From assembly GCF_000472525.1 (NCBI RefSeq), contig NZ_AWZT01000025.1, positions 1 to 64,000 on the forward strand: a stretch of DNA of 64,000 nucleotides, read 5' to 3'. Positions 37,263 through 45,681 of this stretch are shown in pieces. How positions within the stretch are numbered: the stretch's first letter is position 1; each line of letters opens with the position of its first letter. The notes below the pieces were generated by a model. That model had not been told where the DNA came from. It worked only from the letters and a program-made list of their open reading frames with translations, and did not search any database. This stretch comes from Paraburkholderia dilworthii. Its GTDB lineage: Bacteria > Pseudomonadota > Gammaproteobacteria > Burkholderiales > Burkholderiaceae. Position numbers and translations under genes: made by a program.

Positions 37263-37332
37263 ACGACTTTGCAGCGCGCGACGCTCGGAGCTCGACTAAG
37301 GCTGATCGCCTCGAGCGACGCATGAAGCGCGA

Positions 37333-37785
37333 TTAACCTGCTGCAGCGTCCTTCAGCTTCTTCAGCGGACGTGCCTTGATGCGCACGCTAGCCGGCTTGG
37401 CCGGGAACCAGCGCTCTTCGCCCGAGAACGGGTCTTTGCCGAAGCGCTTTTTCTTGGCCGGCACAGCTTGGACGACGATCTTCAGAAGACCCGACAGCGT
37501 GAATTCGCCAGCGCCCTTCTTGTGAACTGCGCCGAGGATCGTGTCTTCGAGCGCGGCCAGGACGGCCTTGGCAGCCTTCGGTTCGACGGCGGCGCGTTCA
37601 GCAACGTGTGCAGCCAGCGAGGCCTTCGTGAAGGTGTCCTTGATCGGCGACGGTGCGCTGGACGCCTTCACGGCGACCTTCTTAGCTGCGGGAGCTTTCT
37701 TCGCAGGGACTTTCTTTGCAGCAACCTTCTTGGTCGGTACCGGGGCAGCAGCCTTCTTGGCCACCTTTTTTGCGGAAGTCGGCAT
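37333..37785 (-). CDS. HU-family DNA-binding protein with histone-like tail
   Basis: 150 residues. The first 55 are Lys/Ala/Pro-rich repeats ('KKVAAKKVPAKKAPAAKKVA'), like histone H1 tails. The rest is an HU/IHF fold ('FTKASLAAHVAERAAVEPKA', 'VPAKKKRFGKDPFSGEERWF'), with the C-terminal arm rich in basic residues. Start chosen at the ATG with AGGAGAAAC upstream; 21 more codons are open. Such tailed HU proteins are characteristic of Burkholderia and Ralstonia relatives and compact or organise the nucleoid. A strong terminator ends the transcript, so the gene is monocistronic. Confidence 0.93.
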   Translation of the reverse strand: MPTSAKKVAKKAAAPVPTKKVAAKKVPAKKAPAAKKVAVKASSAPSPIKDTFTKASLAAHVAERAAVEPKAAKAVLAALEDTILGAVHKKGAGEFTLSGLLKIVVQAVPAKKKRFGKDPFSGEERWFPAKPASVRIKARPLKKLKDAAAG

Positions 37786-38243
37786 GTTTCTCCTACCTGT
37801 TGTGGTCAGTGAATTGCACGAAGCGCATACGGTATGTGCACGCTTCAACGCCGGATTCTACAAGCGCTGATGCGATTTGCGCGACTCTTTTATGTATAAC
37901 AGCGCAGGTTTGTTGCGCGGCGCAGACTGCACAACACATTTTGATGCTTGTTTAAGGGGCTAAACTGCTTCGGCGAGTCCGGCAACACGGACACGTAACG
38001 TGCGTTACAAGCGGTTTCAATGCATATATAGCGGCACATTCTGCACGGCATGCTCAAGCGATGCCTGCCATCGCCGGATCGTTTTCAACGCTTCGCACAG
38101 CGCGTGTCGACGTGCGTCGACCTGCTTGCCTCGCCTTGGGCTCGCAGAGCAACCGGCAAAAGAGGCTTCGGGTACCTCCGCATTGGACGCGCCGCGTGAG
38201 CCACAGCAGCGCCGCAGCGTCGCATCGGCGGTCTTGCCTCGGG
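37786..38243. other. gap upstream of HU gene
   Basis: About 460 bases between the HU start and the end of the MocR gene. It contains an AT-richer patch near 37885-37905 (on the minus strand TGTTATACATAAAAG) that could be the HU promoter -10 region. No other gene was recognised. Confidence 0.4.
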
Positions 38244-39719
38244 CTATGAAGCGGCGCGTGCCAGGATGCCCGCAAGCTTTCCGAGCGCCACGTCGATATG
38301 TTGCGCGGCAATGTTGCCGTAGCCGAAAATCAGACCGGCCTGCGGTTTCGCGCGCTGATAGAACGGCGTGAGCCCGTATAGGCCAATCGACGCCTCGCGC
38401 GCGGCCATCACCACCGTCTCTTCCGTCAGCGGCGCTCGCAGGCGCGCGGCCATGTGAATGCCGGCCGTCGGCACGATCGGCTCGAACCACGGCGCGAGAC
38501 CGCCTTGCAGATGAGCGAGCAGGCTGGCGCGCCGCGCCGCATACGTCTTGTGCATGCGCCGCAAGTGTTTGGCGAAATCGCCGTTGAGCATGAACGACGC
38601 GAGCGCCGTTTGCGTGAGCGTGCAGCCGTGCCAGTCCGCGATCTGCCGTGCCTTCAAAAGCGCCCCGTAAAGCGACGCGGGCGGCACCACATAGCCGACC
38701 CGCAACTCCGGGAAAATGGTTTTCGAAAACGTGCCCACGTATGCGACCAGACCGGCCCGATCGAGGCTTTTCAACGGCTCCATCGGCCGGCCTTCGAAAC
38801 GGTACTCGCAGTCGTAATCGTCTTCGATGATCACGGCGCCGCGTTTTTGCGCCCATTCGAGCAGTTCGACGCGACGCTCGAGACTCATCGGCATGCCAAG
38901 CGGAAACTGATGCGACGGTGTCACGTAGACAAGCCGAGCGTTATCCGGCAGCTTGCCGACGATCAAGCCTTCGCGGTCGACGGGCACATGCGCCACGCGC
39001 GCGCCGGTTGCCGTAAAGCACGCATGCGCCGGCGGATAACCAGGATCTTCGATGGCCGCGACTTCGCCGGGGCCGAGCGTAATGCGCGCAAGCAGATCGA
39101 GCGCGTGCTGCGCGCCTTGCGTGACGATCACCTCGTCCCAATTGCTCGACACCGCCCGGTTGAACGCGAGATAGCGCGAAATCGCGAGGCGCAACTCCTG
39201 TTCGCCGGCTGCGTCGCGATACGTGCCCTGTCCGCGCGCCTGCGCACGCAGAGCGTGATTCACGCAGCGGCGCCAAACGTCGAACGGGAACAGGGTCTTG
39301 TCGGTCGCCCCGCCGACGAAATCGTATGGCGACGCCACCGAAGGCCGCGGCATCGGCAAGCCGCTCGGCATCTGCTCCCACAGCGGTTGTGCGCGCGCGG
39401 CGTCCTTCTTCGCTTTCGCACGTTCGCGCGACGACTCCGCCGCGCGAACGTGCGGCGAGCGCTCGACCGGCAAGCGTTCGAGACCGTCGGCGACGAACGT
39501 GCCCGAGCCGGCCCGCGCGGTGAGGTAGCCCTCGGAGAGAAGCCGCTCGAACACGTCGAGCGTGGTCTTGCGCGACACGCCCAACTGTGTCGCCAGGTCG
39601 CGCGTGGACGGCAGGCGTGTTCCGCCGGCGAGACGCCCTTCGAGTATGCCGGCTCTCAACTGCCGATAGATCTGGCCGGACAGATCGTGATGCCCTTCTA
39701 CCGCGATGTGGATTTCCAT
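38244..39719 (-). CDS. MocR/PdxR-type GntR regulator with aminotransferase domain
   Basis: 491 residues. The N-terminal GntR winged helix ('QIYRQLRAGILEGRLAGGTR', 'LPSTRDLATQLGVSRKTT') is joined to a fold-type I aminotransferase domain. The PLP sites are 'IEDPGYPPAHACF' near 235, 'VIIEDDYDCEYRFEG' near 295 and the Schiff-base lysine in 'VGTFSKTIFPELRVGY' near 330. These proteins usually sense PLP or an amino-acid-like ligand and regulate a divergently placed operon. Here no convincing divergent target lies upstream, since the next gene is the IclR regulator on the same strand. Confidence 0.92.
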   Translation of the reverse strand: MEIHIAVEGHHDLSGQIYRQLRAGILEGRLAGGTRLPSTRDLATQLGVSRKTTLDVFERLLSEGYLTARAGSGTFVADGLERLPVERSPHVRAAESSRERAKAKKDAARAQPLWEQMPSGLPMPRPSVASPYDFVGGATDKTLFPFDVWRRCVNHALRAQARGQGTYRDAAGEQELRLAISRYLAFNRAVSSNWDEVIVTQGAQHALDLLARITLGPGEVAAIEDPGYPPAHACFTATGARVAHVPVDREGLIVGKLPDNARLVYVTPSHQFPLGMPMSLERRVELLEWAQKRGAVIIEDDYDCEYRFEGRPMEPLKSLDRAGLVAYVGTFSKTIFPELRVGYVVPPASLYGALLKARQIADWHGCTLTQTALASFMLNGDFAKHLRRMHKTYAARRASLLAHLQGGLAPWFEPIVPTAGIHMAARLRAPLTEETVVMAAREASIGLYGLTPFYQRAKPQAGLIFGYGNIAAQHIDVALGKLAGILARAAS

Positions 39720-39870
39720 TGTGGCTGGCTACCTGAGAAGTCCTCGTAATGATGGAATACCGGCCAGCCGTGAACTTGCCGATGAAAGTCTTCCAGGCGC
39801 GGTTGCATTTGGCGTTGAACGAAAGGGCGTCGCGTCGCGCGCCGTTCCTATCGACGCGTAACTATGCCTG

Positions 39871-40761
39871 CTATTCCTGCGCCGAACCCGCAATGCGCGC
39901 ACTCGTCATTGCGCGCGAGAGGCCATGCATGGGCCGGCGCAACGCGACGTCGAACGGATTCGTTTGCGGGCCGATTGCCTCGGCCTGGCGGCGCAGCAGT
40001 TCGACGACCATCGGCAACCGGTCGTCGCTCAAACGCGCGGCCAGCGTGCCGACGCTGAGTGCCGCGACCGCCACGCCGGTCCGATCGAGAATCGGCACAG
40101 CCACGCCCGCCATGCCGTCGAGCACGCCGCTGTTGCGGCCCGCGTAGCCCAACTGTCGCACGCGTTCGATCTCAGTGCGCAAATACACCTCGTCGAGCAC
40201 GCCATAGCCGCGAATACGCGGCACGTTGAAGCGAATGATTTCCTCGCGCTCGGCCTCGGGCAGAAACGCGAGAATCGCGAGACTCCCCTGCCCCACGCCC
40301 AATGCGACGCGCCCGCCAATATCGCCCGTGAACGAGCGAATCGGGAACGGCCCTTCGCAGATGTCGAGACACACCGCGTCGAAACTGCTTTTGACGAGCA
40401 GGAAAATCGTGTCGCCAAGACTCGCGCAAAGCCTCAACAACGCGGGACGGCATAGCGTTCGCATGCCGCTCGGATTGCCGGCTTGCGCCGCGAGCGCGAA
40501 GAAGTTCACGCTCAGCCGGTAGAGCTTCGAGATCTCGTCCTGTTCGACGATGCCCTCCGCGATCAACGCGTGCAGGATGCGATGCACCGTGCCTTGCGTG
40601 AGCCCCACCGCTTTCGCGAGACGCGTGACGCGGCCGCCATCGGTTTGCGCTTCGGACAGTGCGCGAATGACGGCGAACGCGCGTTCCAGCATTCCCGTGC
40701 CTGGCATTGCGCCGGGCTCGGCCGCGTTGGTGTCCGGTTCTCGGTTGGCAGCAGCGTTCAT
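39871..40761 (-). CDS. IclR-family transcriptional regulator
   Basis: 296 residues. An N-terminal winged helix ('MLERAFAVIRALSEA', 'LTQGTVHRILHALIAEGIVE') precedes the IclR effector domain ('SFTGDIGGRVALGVGQGSLA', 'GVAVPILDRTGVAVAALSVG'). It is divergent from the ABC transporter/oxidase operon at 41039 with about 280 bases between them, the usual position of a local regulator. Candidate operators lie in that gap. The effector is probably the transported substrate. Confidence 0.9.
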   Translation of the reverse strand: MNAAANREPDTNAAEPGAMPGTGMLERAFAVIRALSEAQTDGGRVTRLAKAVGLTQGTVHRILHALIAEGIVEQDEISKLYRLSVNFFALAAQAGNPSGMRTLCRPALLRLCASLGDTIFLLVKSSFDAVCLDICEGPFPIRSFTGDIGGRVALGVGQGSLAILAFLPEAEREEIIRFNVPRIRGYGVLDEVYLRTEIERVRQLGYAGRNSGVLDGMAGVAVPILDRTGVAVAALSVGTLAARLSDDRLPMVVELLRRQAEAIGPQTNPFDVALRRPMHGLSRAMTSARIAGSAQE

Positions 40762-40779
40762 CTTTTCAGCTCTCGATTA

Positions 40780-40794
40780 TTCCATTAACCGGAA
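40780..40794. promoter_or_regulatory. candidate IclR site TTCC-N7-GGAA
   Basis: TTCCATTAACCGGAA, an inverted repeat 19 bases upstream of the IclR start. Its GGAA/TTCC half sites fit the general form of IclR-family operators. It could mediate autoregulation. Confidence 0.35.
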
Positions 40795-40930
40795 CACTAT
40801 AAGGCGTTTTGTCTGAGAGTGGAATCGAGCGCGATCTTGGGCCGGCACGCCTGCTCCGATGGGCTCCCTAGGGAATGCCCCAACTCCGCGCGGCGGAATG
40901 ATCAACGCCAAGCCGTGGCTCCTCGTTCCG

Positions 40931-40950
40931 GTAGACGGAATATATTCTAC
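40931..40950. promoter_or_regulatory. AT-rich palindrome in IclR-ABC intergenic region
   Basis: GTAGACGGAATATATTCTAC contains a 10-base perfect palindrome GAATATATTC within GTAGA...TCTAC arms. It lies about 30 bases before a -35-like TTGACG at 40978, which is followed by a TAGAGT -10-like box at 41002 with an 18-base spacer. Good position for an IclR-bound operator of the transport operon. Confidence 0.4.
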
Positions 40951-41038
40951 TTTCATACCGCCAAATGGAATTTCGAATTGACGCTTCGTAATTTGGCTGG
41001 CTAGAGTCGGCTCCATCGAGGCATTCAGAGGCCACATC

Positions 41039-42130
41039 ATGTCGTTCCTCACACTCACAGACGTGACCAAATCGTTCGGCGAGCTTCAGGCAGTCGCGGA
41101 CGTCAACCTGTCGGTGGAAAAGGGCGAGTTCGTTTCTTTGCTTGGGCCGTCCGGTTGCGGCAAGACGACGACGTTGCAGATGATCGCCGGCTTCCTCGAA
41201 ACGACACGTGGACGCATCACGCTTGACGGTCGCGACATCACGCATACGAAGCCGAACAAACGCGGCCTCGGCGTGGTGTTTCAGAGCTACGCGCTGTTTC
41301 CGCATATGAGCGTGGCCGAGAACGTCGGATTCGGGCTCGAAATGCGCAACATCGACAAAGCCGAGCGCAAGGAGCGCGTGCGCGAAGCGCTGTCGCTCGT
41401 GCGGCTCGATCAGCTCGCGCATCGCTTTCCACGTGAACTGTCGGGCGGTCAGCGGCAACGCGTGGCGATTGCACGCGCCATCGTGATCGCGCCGCCTGTT
41501 TTACTGCTCGACGAACCGATGTCGAATCTCGACGCCAAGCTGCGCGAAGACATGCAGTTCGAACTGCGCGGCATTCAACGCAAGATCGGCACGACGACGA
41601 TCATGGTTACCCACGACCAATCGGAAGCGCTGTCGATCAGCGATCGCGTTGTCGTGATGGAAGCTGGCCGCATCACGCAGATCGACACGCCATACGAGGC
41701 CTACGAGCGGCCCGAGAATCGCTTCGTCTCGCAGTTCATCGGCAAGGCCAATATGCTGCCGGGCACGGTGATCGCGCGCGACGGCGACGCGATCCGCATC
41801 GACCTCGGACACGATCTGTGTGAGACCGGCCGCACCGCGCAGTTGCCGATGCGCGAGCGCGTGGTCGGCGTAGGCGATGCGGTAACGCTCTGCATTCGCC
41901 CGGAAAAATTGCGCCTGTGCGCGCCGGACGCGGGACGTGTGCCGGCAACGGTCGCGAGCCGCTTTTTCCTTGGCAGCCAGTGGTTGTATCGGCTCGACAG
42001 CCGGCTCGGCGAAGTGCTGGTGTGCTGCCAGAACGAAGGCAACGAGCCGCTGCCAGAAGGCGCCGCGGTCGGCGTCGACTGGAATAGTGAGGCGATCCGC
42101 TTTATTCAACGGGACGCACATCATGGATAG
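41039..42130 (+). CDS. ABC transporter ATPase, spermidine/putrescine type
   Basis: 363 residues. Walker A 'GPSGCGKTTTLQM', the signature 'ELSGGQRQRVAIARAI' near 135 and Walker B 'VLLLDEPMSNLDAKL' near 157 are followed by a C-terminal OB-like TOBE domain (from about 235). This is the PotA/CysA branch. GAGG lies ten bases before the ATG. It opens an operon of ATPase, two permeases, three oxidase subunits and a binding protein, all with short gaps or overlaps. Confidence 0.93.
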   Translation: MSFLTLTDVTKSFGELQAVADVNLSVEKGEFVSLLGPSGCGKTTTLQMIAGFLETTRGRITLDGRDITHTKPNKRGLGVVFQSYALFPHMSVAENVGFGLEMRNIDKAERKERVREALSLVRLDQLAHRFPRELSGGQRQRVAIARAIVIAPPVLLLDEPMSNLDAKLREDMQFELRGIQRKIGTTTIMVTHDQSEALSISDRVVVMEAGRITQIDTPYEAYERPENRFVSQFIGKANMLPGTVIARDGDAIRIDLGHDLCETGRTAQLPMRERVVGVGDAVTLCIRPEKLRLCAPDAGRVPATVASRFFLGSQWLYRLDSRLGEVLVCCQNEGNEPLPEGAAVGVDWNSEAIRFIQRDAHHG

Positions 42131-43037
42131 CACGCTTCCTGCAACGGAGAACGGCAAGACCGAATCCGCAGGCGCGAGGCGTGCGCCGTGGCAAGCATTC
42201 CTGCCGCTGTGGCTGATGTGCCTGCCCGCGTTTCTGCTGTTCGTCGCGCTCGTGCTCGTGCCGCTTCTGATGACGCTCGTGTTGAGCTTCTATCGTTTCG
42301 ATCCGGCAAGCGGCCCGCTCGCCGCATTCCAGCTCGGCAACTACGCGGAAGTGCTCGGCTCATCGTACTTCCACACGATCTTTCTGCGCACCTTCGGCAT
42401 TGCGTTTCTCGTTACGCTGCTATGCGTCGTGATCGGCACGCCCGAGGCTTATGTGCTGTCGCGCATGCGCGACCCGTATCGTTCGATGTTTCTGCTGGTG
42501 ATTCTCGCGCCGCTGCTCGTCTCGGTCGTGGTGCGTGCGTTCGGCTGGAGCATGCTGCTCAACAGCAACGGTCTTGTGAATCAGGCGTTGGGGCTCGTCG
42601 GGCTCGGACCGTACAAGCTCGAATACACGACATTCGCCATTGTCATCGCGCTTGTGCACGTGATGCTGCCGTTCATGGTGATTCCCGTCTGGACCGCGTT
42701 GCAGAAGCTCGATCCGCAAACCGAGAACGCCGCGCTTTCGCTGATGGCCTCGCCCGCCACGACGCTGCGCCGCATCGTGTTGCCTCAACTCACGCCCGGC
42801 ATTCTGTCGGGCAGCCTGATGGTGTTCGGCTTGTCCGCGAGCGCGTTCGCGATTCCGGGCCTGCTCGGCGGACGCCGCCTGAAGGTCGCCGCGACCGCCG
42901 TCTACGACGAATTCCTCGGTTCGCTGAACTGGCCGCTCGGCGCGACCATCGCATTGCTGTTGCTGGTGGCGAACCTGATCGTGATGCTCACTTACTACCG
43001 GGTTCTGGAGCGCAGGTACACCAGAAGCCTGGGTTGA
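42123..43037 (+). CDS. ABC transporter permease (PotB-like)
   Basis: 304 residues with six membrane segments and the EAA-like loop 'ALSLMASPATTLRRIVLPQL' near 205-225. The true start is the ATG at 42123, overlapping the ATPase stop by eight bases. A longer open frame upstream reads through the ATPase gene and is not used. The N-terminal 30 residues are hydrophilic. Confidence 0.92.
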   Translation: MDSTLPATENGKTESAGARRAPWQAFLPLWLMCLPAFLLFVALVLVPLLMTLVLSFYRFDPASGPLAAFQLGNYAEVLGSSYFHTIFLRTFGIAFLVTLLCVVIGTPEAYVLSRMRDPYRSMFLLVILAPLLVSVVVRAFGWSMLLNSNGLVNQALGLVGLGPYKLEYTTFAIVIALVHVMLPFMVIPVWTALQKLDPQTENAALSLMASPATTLRRIVLPQLTPGILSGSLMVFGLSASAFAIPGLLGGRRLKVAATAVYDEFLGSLNWPLGATIALLLLVANLIVMLTYYRVLERRYTRSLG

Positions 43038-43064
43038 TACAGCAGTTCATCGCGCGAAAACATC

Positions 43065-43859
43065 ATGAGAAAGAACGGTCCTATTGCGCTGATTTTCCAC
43101 ACGCTCGTCATTGCGTTCGTGCTCGCGCCGCTCGTGATCGTCGTGCTCGTCGCCTTTACGCCGGACGAAACGCTCACGCTGCCCACGCACGGTGTATCGC
43201 TGCGCTGGTTTCGCGCGATCCTCAATTACCCCGACTTCATCTCGGCGTTCTTCAACAGCCTGAAGCTCGCCTTTGCATCGGCGACGCTCTCGCTAATCGT
43301 CGCACTGCCCGCCGCGCTCGCAATCGGCCGCGCACGTTTTCCGGGCCGTGCATTTCTCAATGGCCTGCTGTTGTCGCCGCTCGTGATTCCCGGTCTCGTG
43401 CTCGGCATCGCGCTGCTGCGGTTTTTCGCGCTGATCGGCGCGACGGGCTCATTCGCGTGGCTGATCCTGGCGCACATTATCATCATTACACCGTTCGTGA
43501 TGCGGCTGGTGCTGGCTTCGGTAAGCGGACTCGACCGCAGCATCGAACATGCGGCGCATTCGCTCGGCGCCGATCCGTGGACCACGTTTCGCCGCATCAC
43601 GCTGCCCATGATTCTGCCCGGCATAACCGGCGGCTGGCTGCTCGCCTTCATCAACAGCTTCGACGAACTCACGATGTCGATCTTCGTGACGTCGCCGCAA
43701 ACGGTGACGCTACCCGTGCGCATGTACATGTACGCGACGGAATCGATCGACCCGATGATGGCGTCCGTCTCCGCGCTCGTGATCTTCATTACAGCGGGCG
43801 CAATGCTGCTGCTCGATCGCGTCTATGGACTCAACCGCATTCTGATCGGCCAGCACTGA
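43065..43859 (+). CDS. ABC transporter permease (PotC-like)
   Basis: 264 residues, six membrane segments, EAA-like loop 'AHSLGADPWTTFRRITLPMI' near 165-185. It forms the heterodimer partner of the preceding permease. Its stop overlaps the start of the ferredoxin-like gene (TGATG). Confidence 0.92.
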   Translation: MRKNGPIALIFHTLVIAFVLAPLVIVVLVAFTPDETLTLPTHGVSLRWFRAILNYPDFISAFFNSLKLAFASATLSLIVALPAALAIGRARFPGRAFLNGLLLSPLVIPGLVLGIALLRFFALIGATGSFAWLILAHIIIITPFVMRLVLASVSGLDRSIEHAAHSLGADPWTTFRRITLPMILPGITGGWLLAFINSFDELTMSIFVTSPQTVTLPVRMYMYATESIDPMMASVSALVIFITAGAMLLLDRVYGLNRILIGQH

Positions 43860-44251
43860 TGGCTTCTTCTGTTCACGCTCCTATGCCGTTCAACTTGTCG
43901 TCTTCCGAATCCGCTGCGCTCGTGCACGAGCCTCAATTTGTCCGCATCGCCGAAACGCTGCGCGAGCCGCTGCGCTTTTATCTCGACGGCCGCGAGGTCT
44001 CCGCGTTACAAGGCGATACGCTGCTGACGGCCGTGCTGATGCAACAACGCCGCATACGCGAAAGCGAATTCAGCGGCGCGCCGCGCGCCGGTTTCTGCCT
44101 GATCGGTGCCTGCCAGGACTGCTGGATGCGCACAGAAGACGGCAAGCGTCTGCGCGCTTGCTCGACGCTCGTCACCGAGGGGTTGCGTGTGCTCACGCGC
44201 ACCGGTTCGGCGACCGGACAAGCGGAAGCCCGAAGCGGAGACACGCAATGA
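43859..44251 (+). CDS. [2Fe-2S] subunit of opine-oxidase/HcnA-like enzyme
   Basis: 130 residues. After about 40 variable residues comes 'PLRFYLDGREVSALQGDTLL', the ferredoxin-like fold of small redox subunits. The cysteine set is 'GFCLIGACQDCW' and 'RACS'. This is the HcnA / opine-oxidase gamma-type subunit that passes electrons between flavins. It overlaps both neighbours by a few bases, so stoichiometric coupled translation is likely. Confidence 0.85.
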   Translation: MASSVHAPMPFNLSSSESAALVHEPQFVRIAETLREPLRFYLDGREVSALQGDTLLTAVLMQQRRIRESEFSGAPRAGFCLIGACQDCWMRTEDGKRLRACSTLVTEGLRVLTRTGSATGQAEARSGDTQ

Positions 44252-45681
44252 GCGACGATCGACGCATCGCGATTGTCGGCGCAGGCCCCGCCGGCGTGCG
44301 CGCTGCCGAAACGCTGGTTGCGGCGGGCGTGCGTCCCATCGTCATCGATGAAAACGCGCGCTGGGGCGGGCAGATTTATCGCCAGCCGCCGGCGCAGGGC
44401 GGCTTTCAGCGCTCTAAAAAAGCGCTCTACGGTTTCGAAGCGCGCAAGGCCGACGCGTTGCATACGACAATGTCCGCGCTACTGCCTCACATCGACTATC
44501 GCCCGGACACCCTGGCATGGGCTTGCGAAGCAGGTCGCCTTGACACGCTCGAGGCCGGACGCGAAATCAGCGTTCCCTTCTCGCAACTGATCATTGCGAG
44601 CGGCGCGACGGACCGCGTTCTGCCGGTGCCCGGCTGGACTTTGCCCGGCGTCTACACGCTCGGCGCGGCACAGGTCGCGTTAAAGGCGCAAGGCTGTGCA
44701 ATCGGCCGGCGCGTGGTGCTCGCGGGCACCGGGCCTTTGCTCTATCTCGTCGCATATCAATACGTAAAAGCCGGCGCGCAGGTAACGGCTGTGCTCGACA
44801 CGAGCCCGCTCTCGCAACAGATTGCCGCTGCACCCAAACTTGCGCGCCTTCCGTCGACCTTCGCCAAGGGCTTGTATTACGTTGCCTGGCTGAAGGCGCA
44901 TCGCATACGCATCGAACGAGGCGTGAAGCTGGTTGGCATTCGTGGCGCGCAGAACGTCGAGGCAATCGAATGGCAAGCTTTCGACAATAGTTCGGTTACC
45001 GAATCAATTGCTTGCGACGCAGCCGGCATCAGCTTCGGGCTGAAGCCCGAAACGCAGCTCGCCGATCTCGCCGGTTGCCGGTTCCGTTTCGACGCGCTCA
45101 ACCGTTGCTGGCTACCCGAACTCGACCCCGCTGGACGCAGCTCCGTGCGCGGCGTCTATCTGGCGGGCGACGGTGCCGGCATTGCGGGCGCCGACGCCGC
45201 CGAACTCGCGGGACGCCGCGCCGCGCTAGCCTTGCTCGACGATATAGGCATCCGGCATCCACGCGGACCCGGCATGAGCGACGCGGCATCGCTCGAACGG
45301 AGCCAGCAACGTATCGCTGTTTTTCGCGCGGGCATCGAGATCGCCTTCGCGCCGCCTCCCAAATGCGCTGAGCAATGGCCCGACGACATGACCGTCTGCC
45401 GCTGTGAGGAAGTCGACGCCGGCACGTTGCGGCGTTGCATTCGCGGCGGCGAGGCAAACGAGATCAACCGTCTGAAGGCGCTCACTCGCGTCGGCATGGG
45501 CCGTTGCCAGGGACGCATGTGCGGTGAAGCCGCGCTTCTATTGCTCGCGGAAGAAACCGGCCGCCCGCTCGAAGCAGTTGGCCGCCTGCGCAGCCAGCCG
45601 CCGGTCAAACCGATTCCTTTGTCGCCCGCCATGTATGCCGACGGCGTCCCCGAGATTCCCATGGAGGCCCGCGATGAGTGA
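44248..45681 (+). CDS. FAD/NAD(P)-dependent oxidoreductase, HcnB/OoxA-like
   Basis: 477 residues. Start at the ATG overlapping the previous stop (ATGA). A dinucleotide-binding motif 'IAIVGAGPAGVRAAETL' is at 7-23, a second GxGxxP-like segment near 165 ('LAGTGPLLYLVAYQYV'), and a C-terminal cysteine-rich BFD-like cluster 'TVCRCEEVDAGTLRRC' and 'GRCQGRMCGEA' near 390-430. This is the large flavin subunit of HcnABC-type cyanide synthase, opine oxidases and D-hydroxyproline dehydrogenases. The transporter context favours catabolic oxidation of an imported amino compound over cyanide formation. Confidence 0.87.
   Translation: MSDDRRIAIVGAGPAGVRAAETLVAAGVRPIVIDENARWGGQIYRQPPAQGGFQRSKKALYGFEARKADALHTTMSALLPHIDYRPDTLAWACEAGRLDTLEAGREISVPFSQLIIASGATDRVLPVPGWTLPGVYTLGAAQVALKAQGCAIGRRVVLAGTGPLLYLVAYQYVKAGAQVTAVLDTSPLSQQIAAAPKLARLPSTFAKGLYYVAWLKAHRIRIERGVKLVGIRGAQNVEAIEWQAFDNSSVTESIACDAAGISFGLKPETQLADLAGCRFRFDALNRCWLPELDPAGRSSVRGVYLAGDGAGIAGADAAELAGRRAALALLDDIGIRHPRGPGMSDAASLERSQQRIAVFRAGIEIAFAPPPKCAEQWPDDMTVCRCEEVDAGTLRRCIRGGEANEINRLKALTRVGMGRCQGRMCGEAALLLLAEETGRPLEAVGRLRSQPPVKPIPLSPAMYADGVPEIPMEARDE

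Noticed and set aside
42188..43858. First two thirds of a long plus-strand frame running through both permease genes
   Set aside because: It is an out-of-frame shadow of the permeases; only its last part (from 43859) is the real iron-sulfur subunit.
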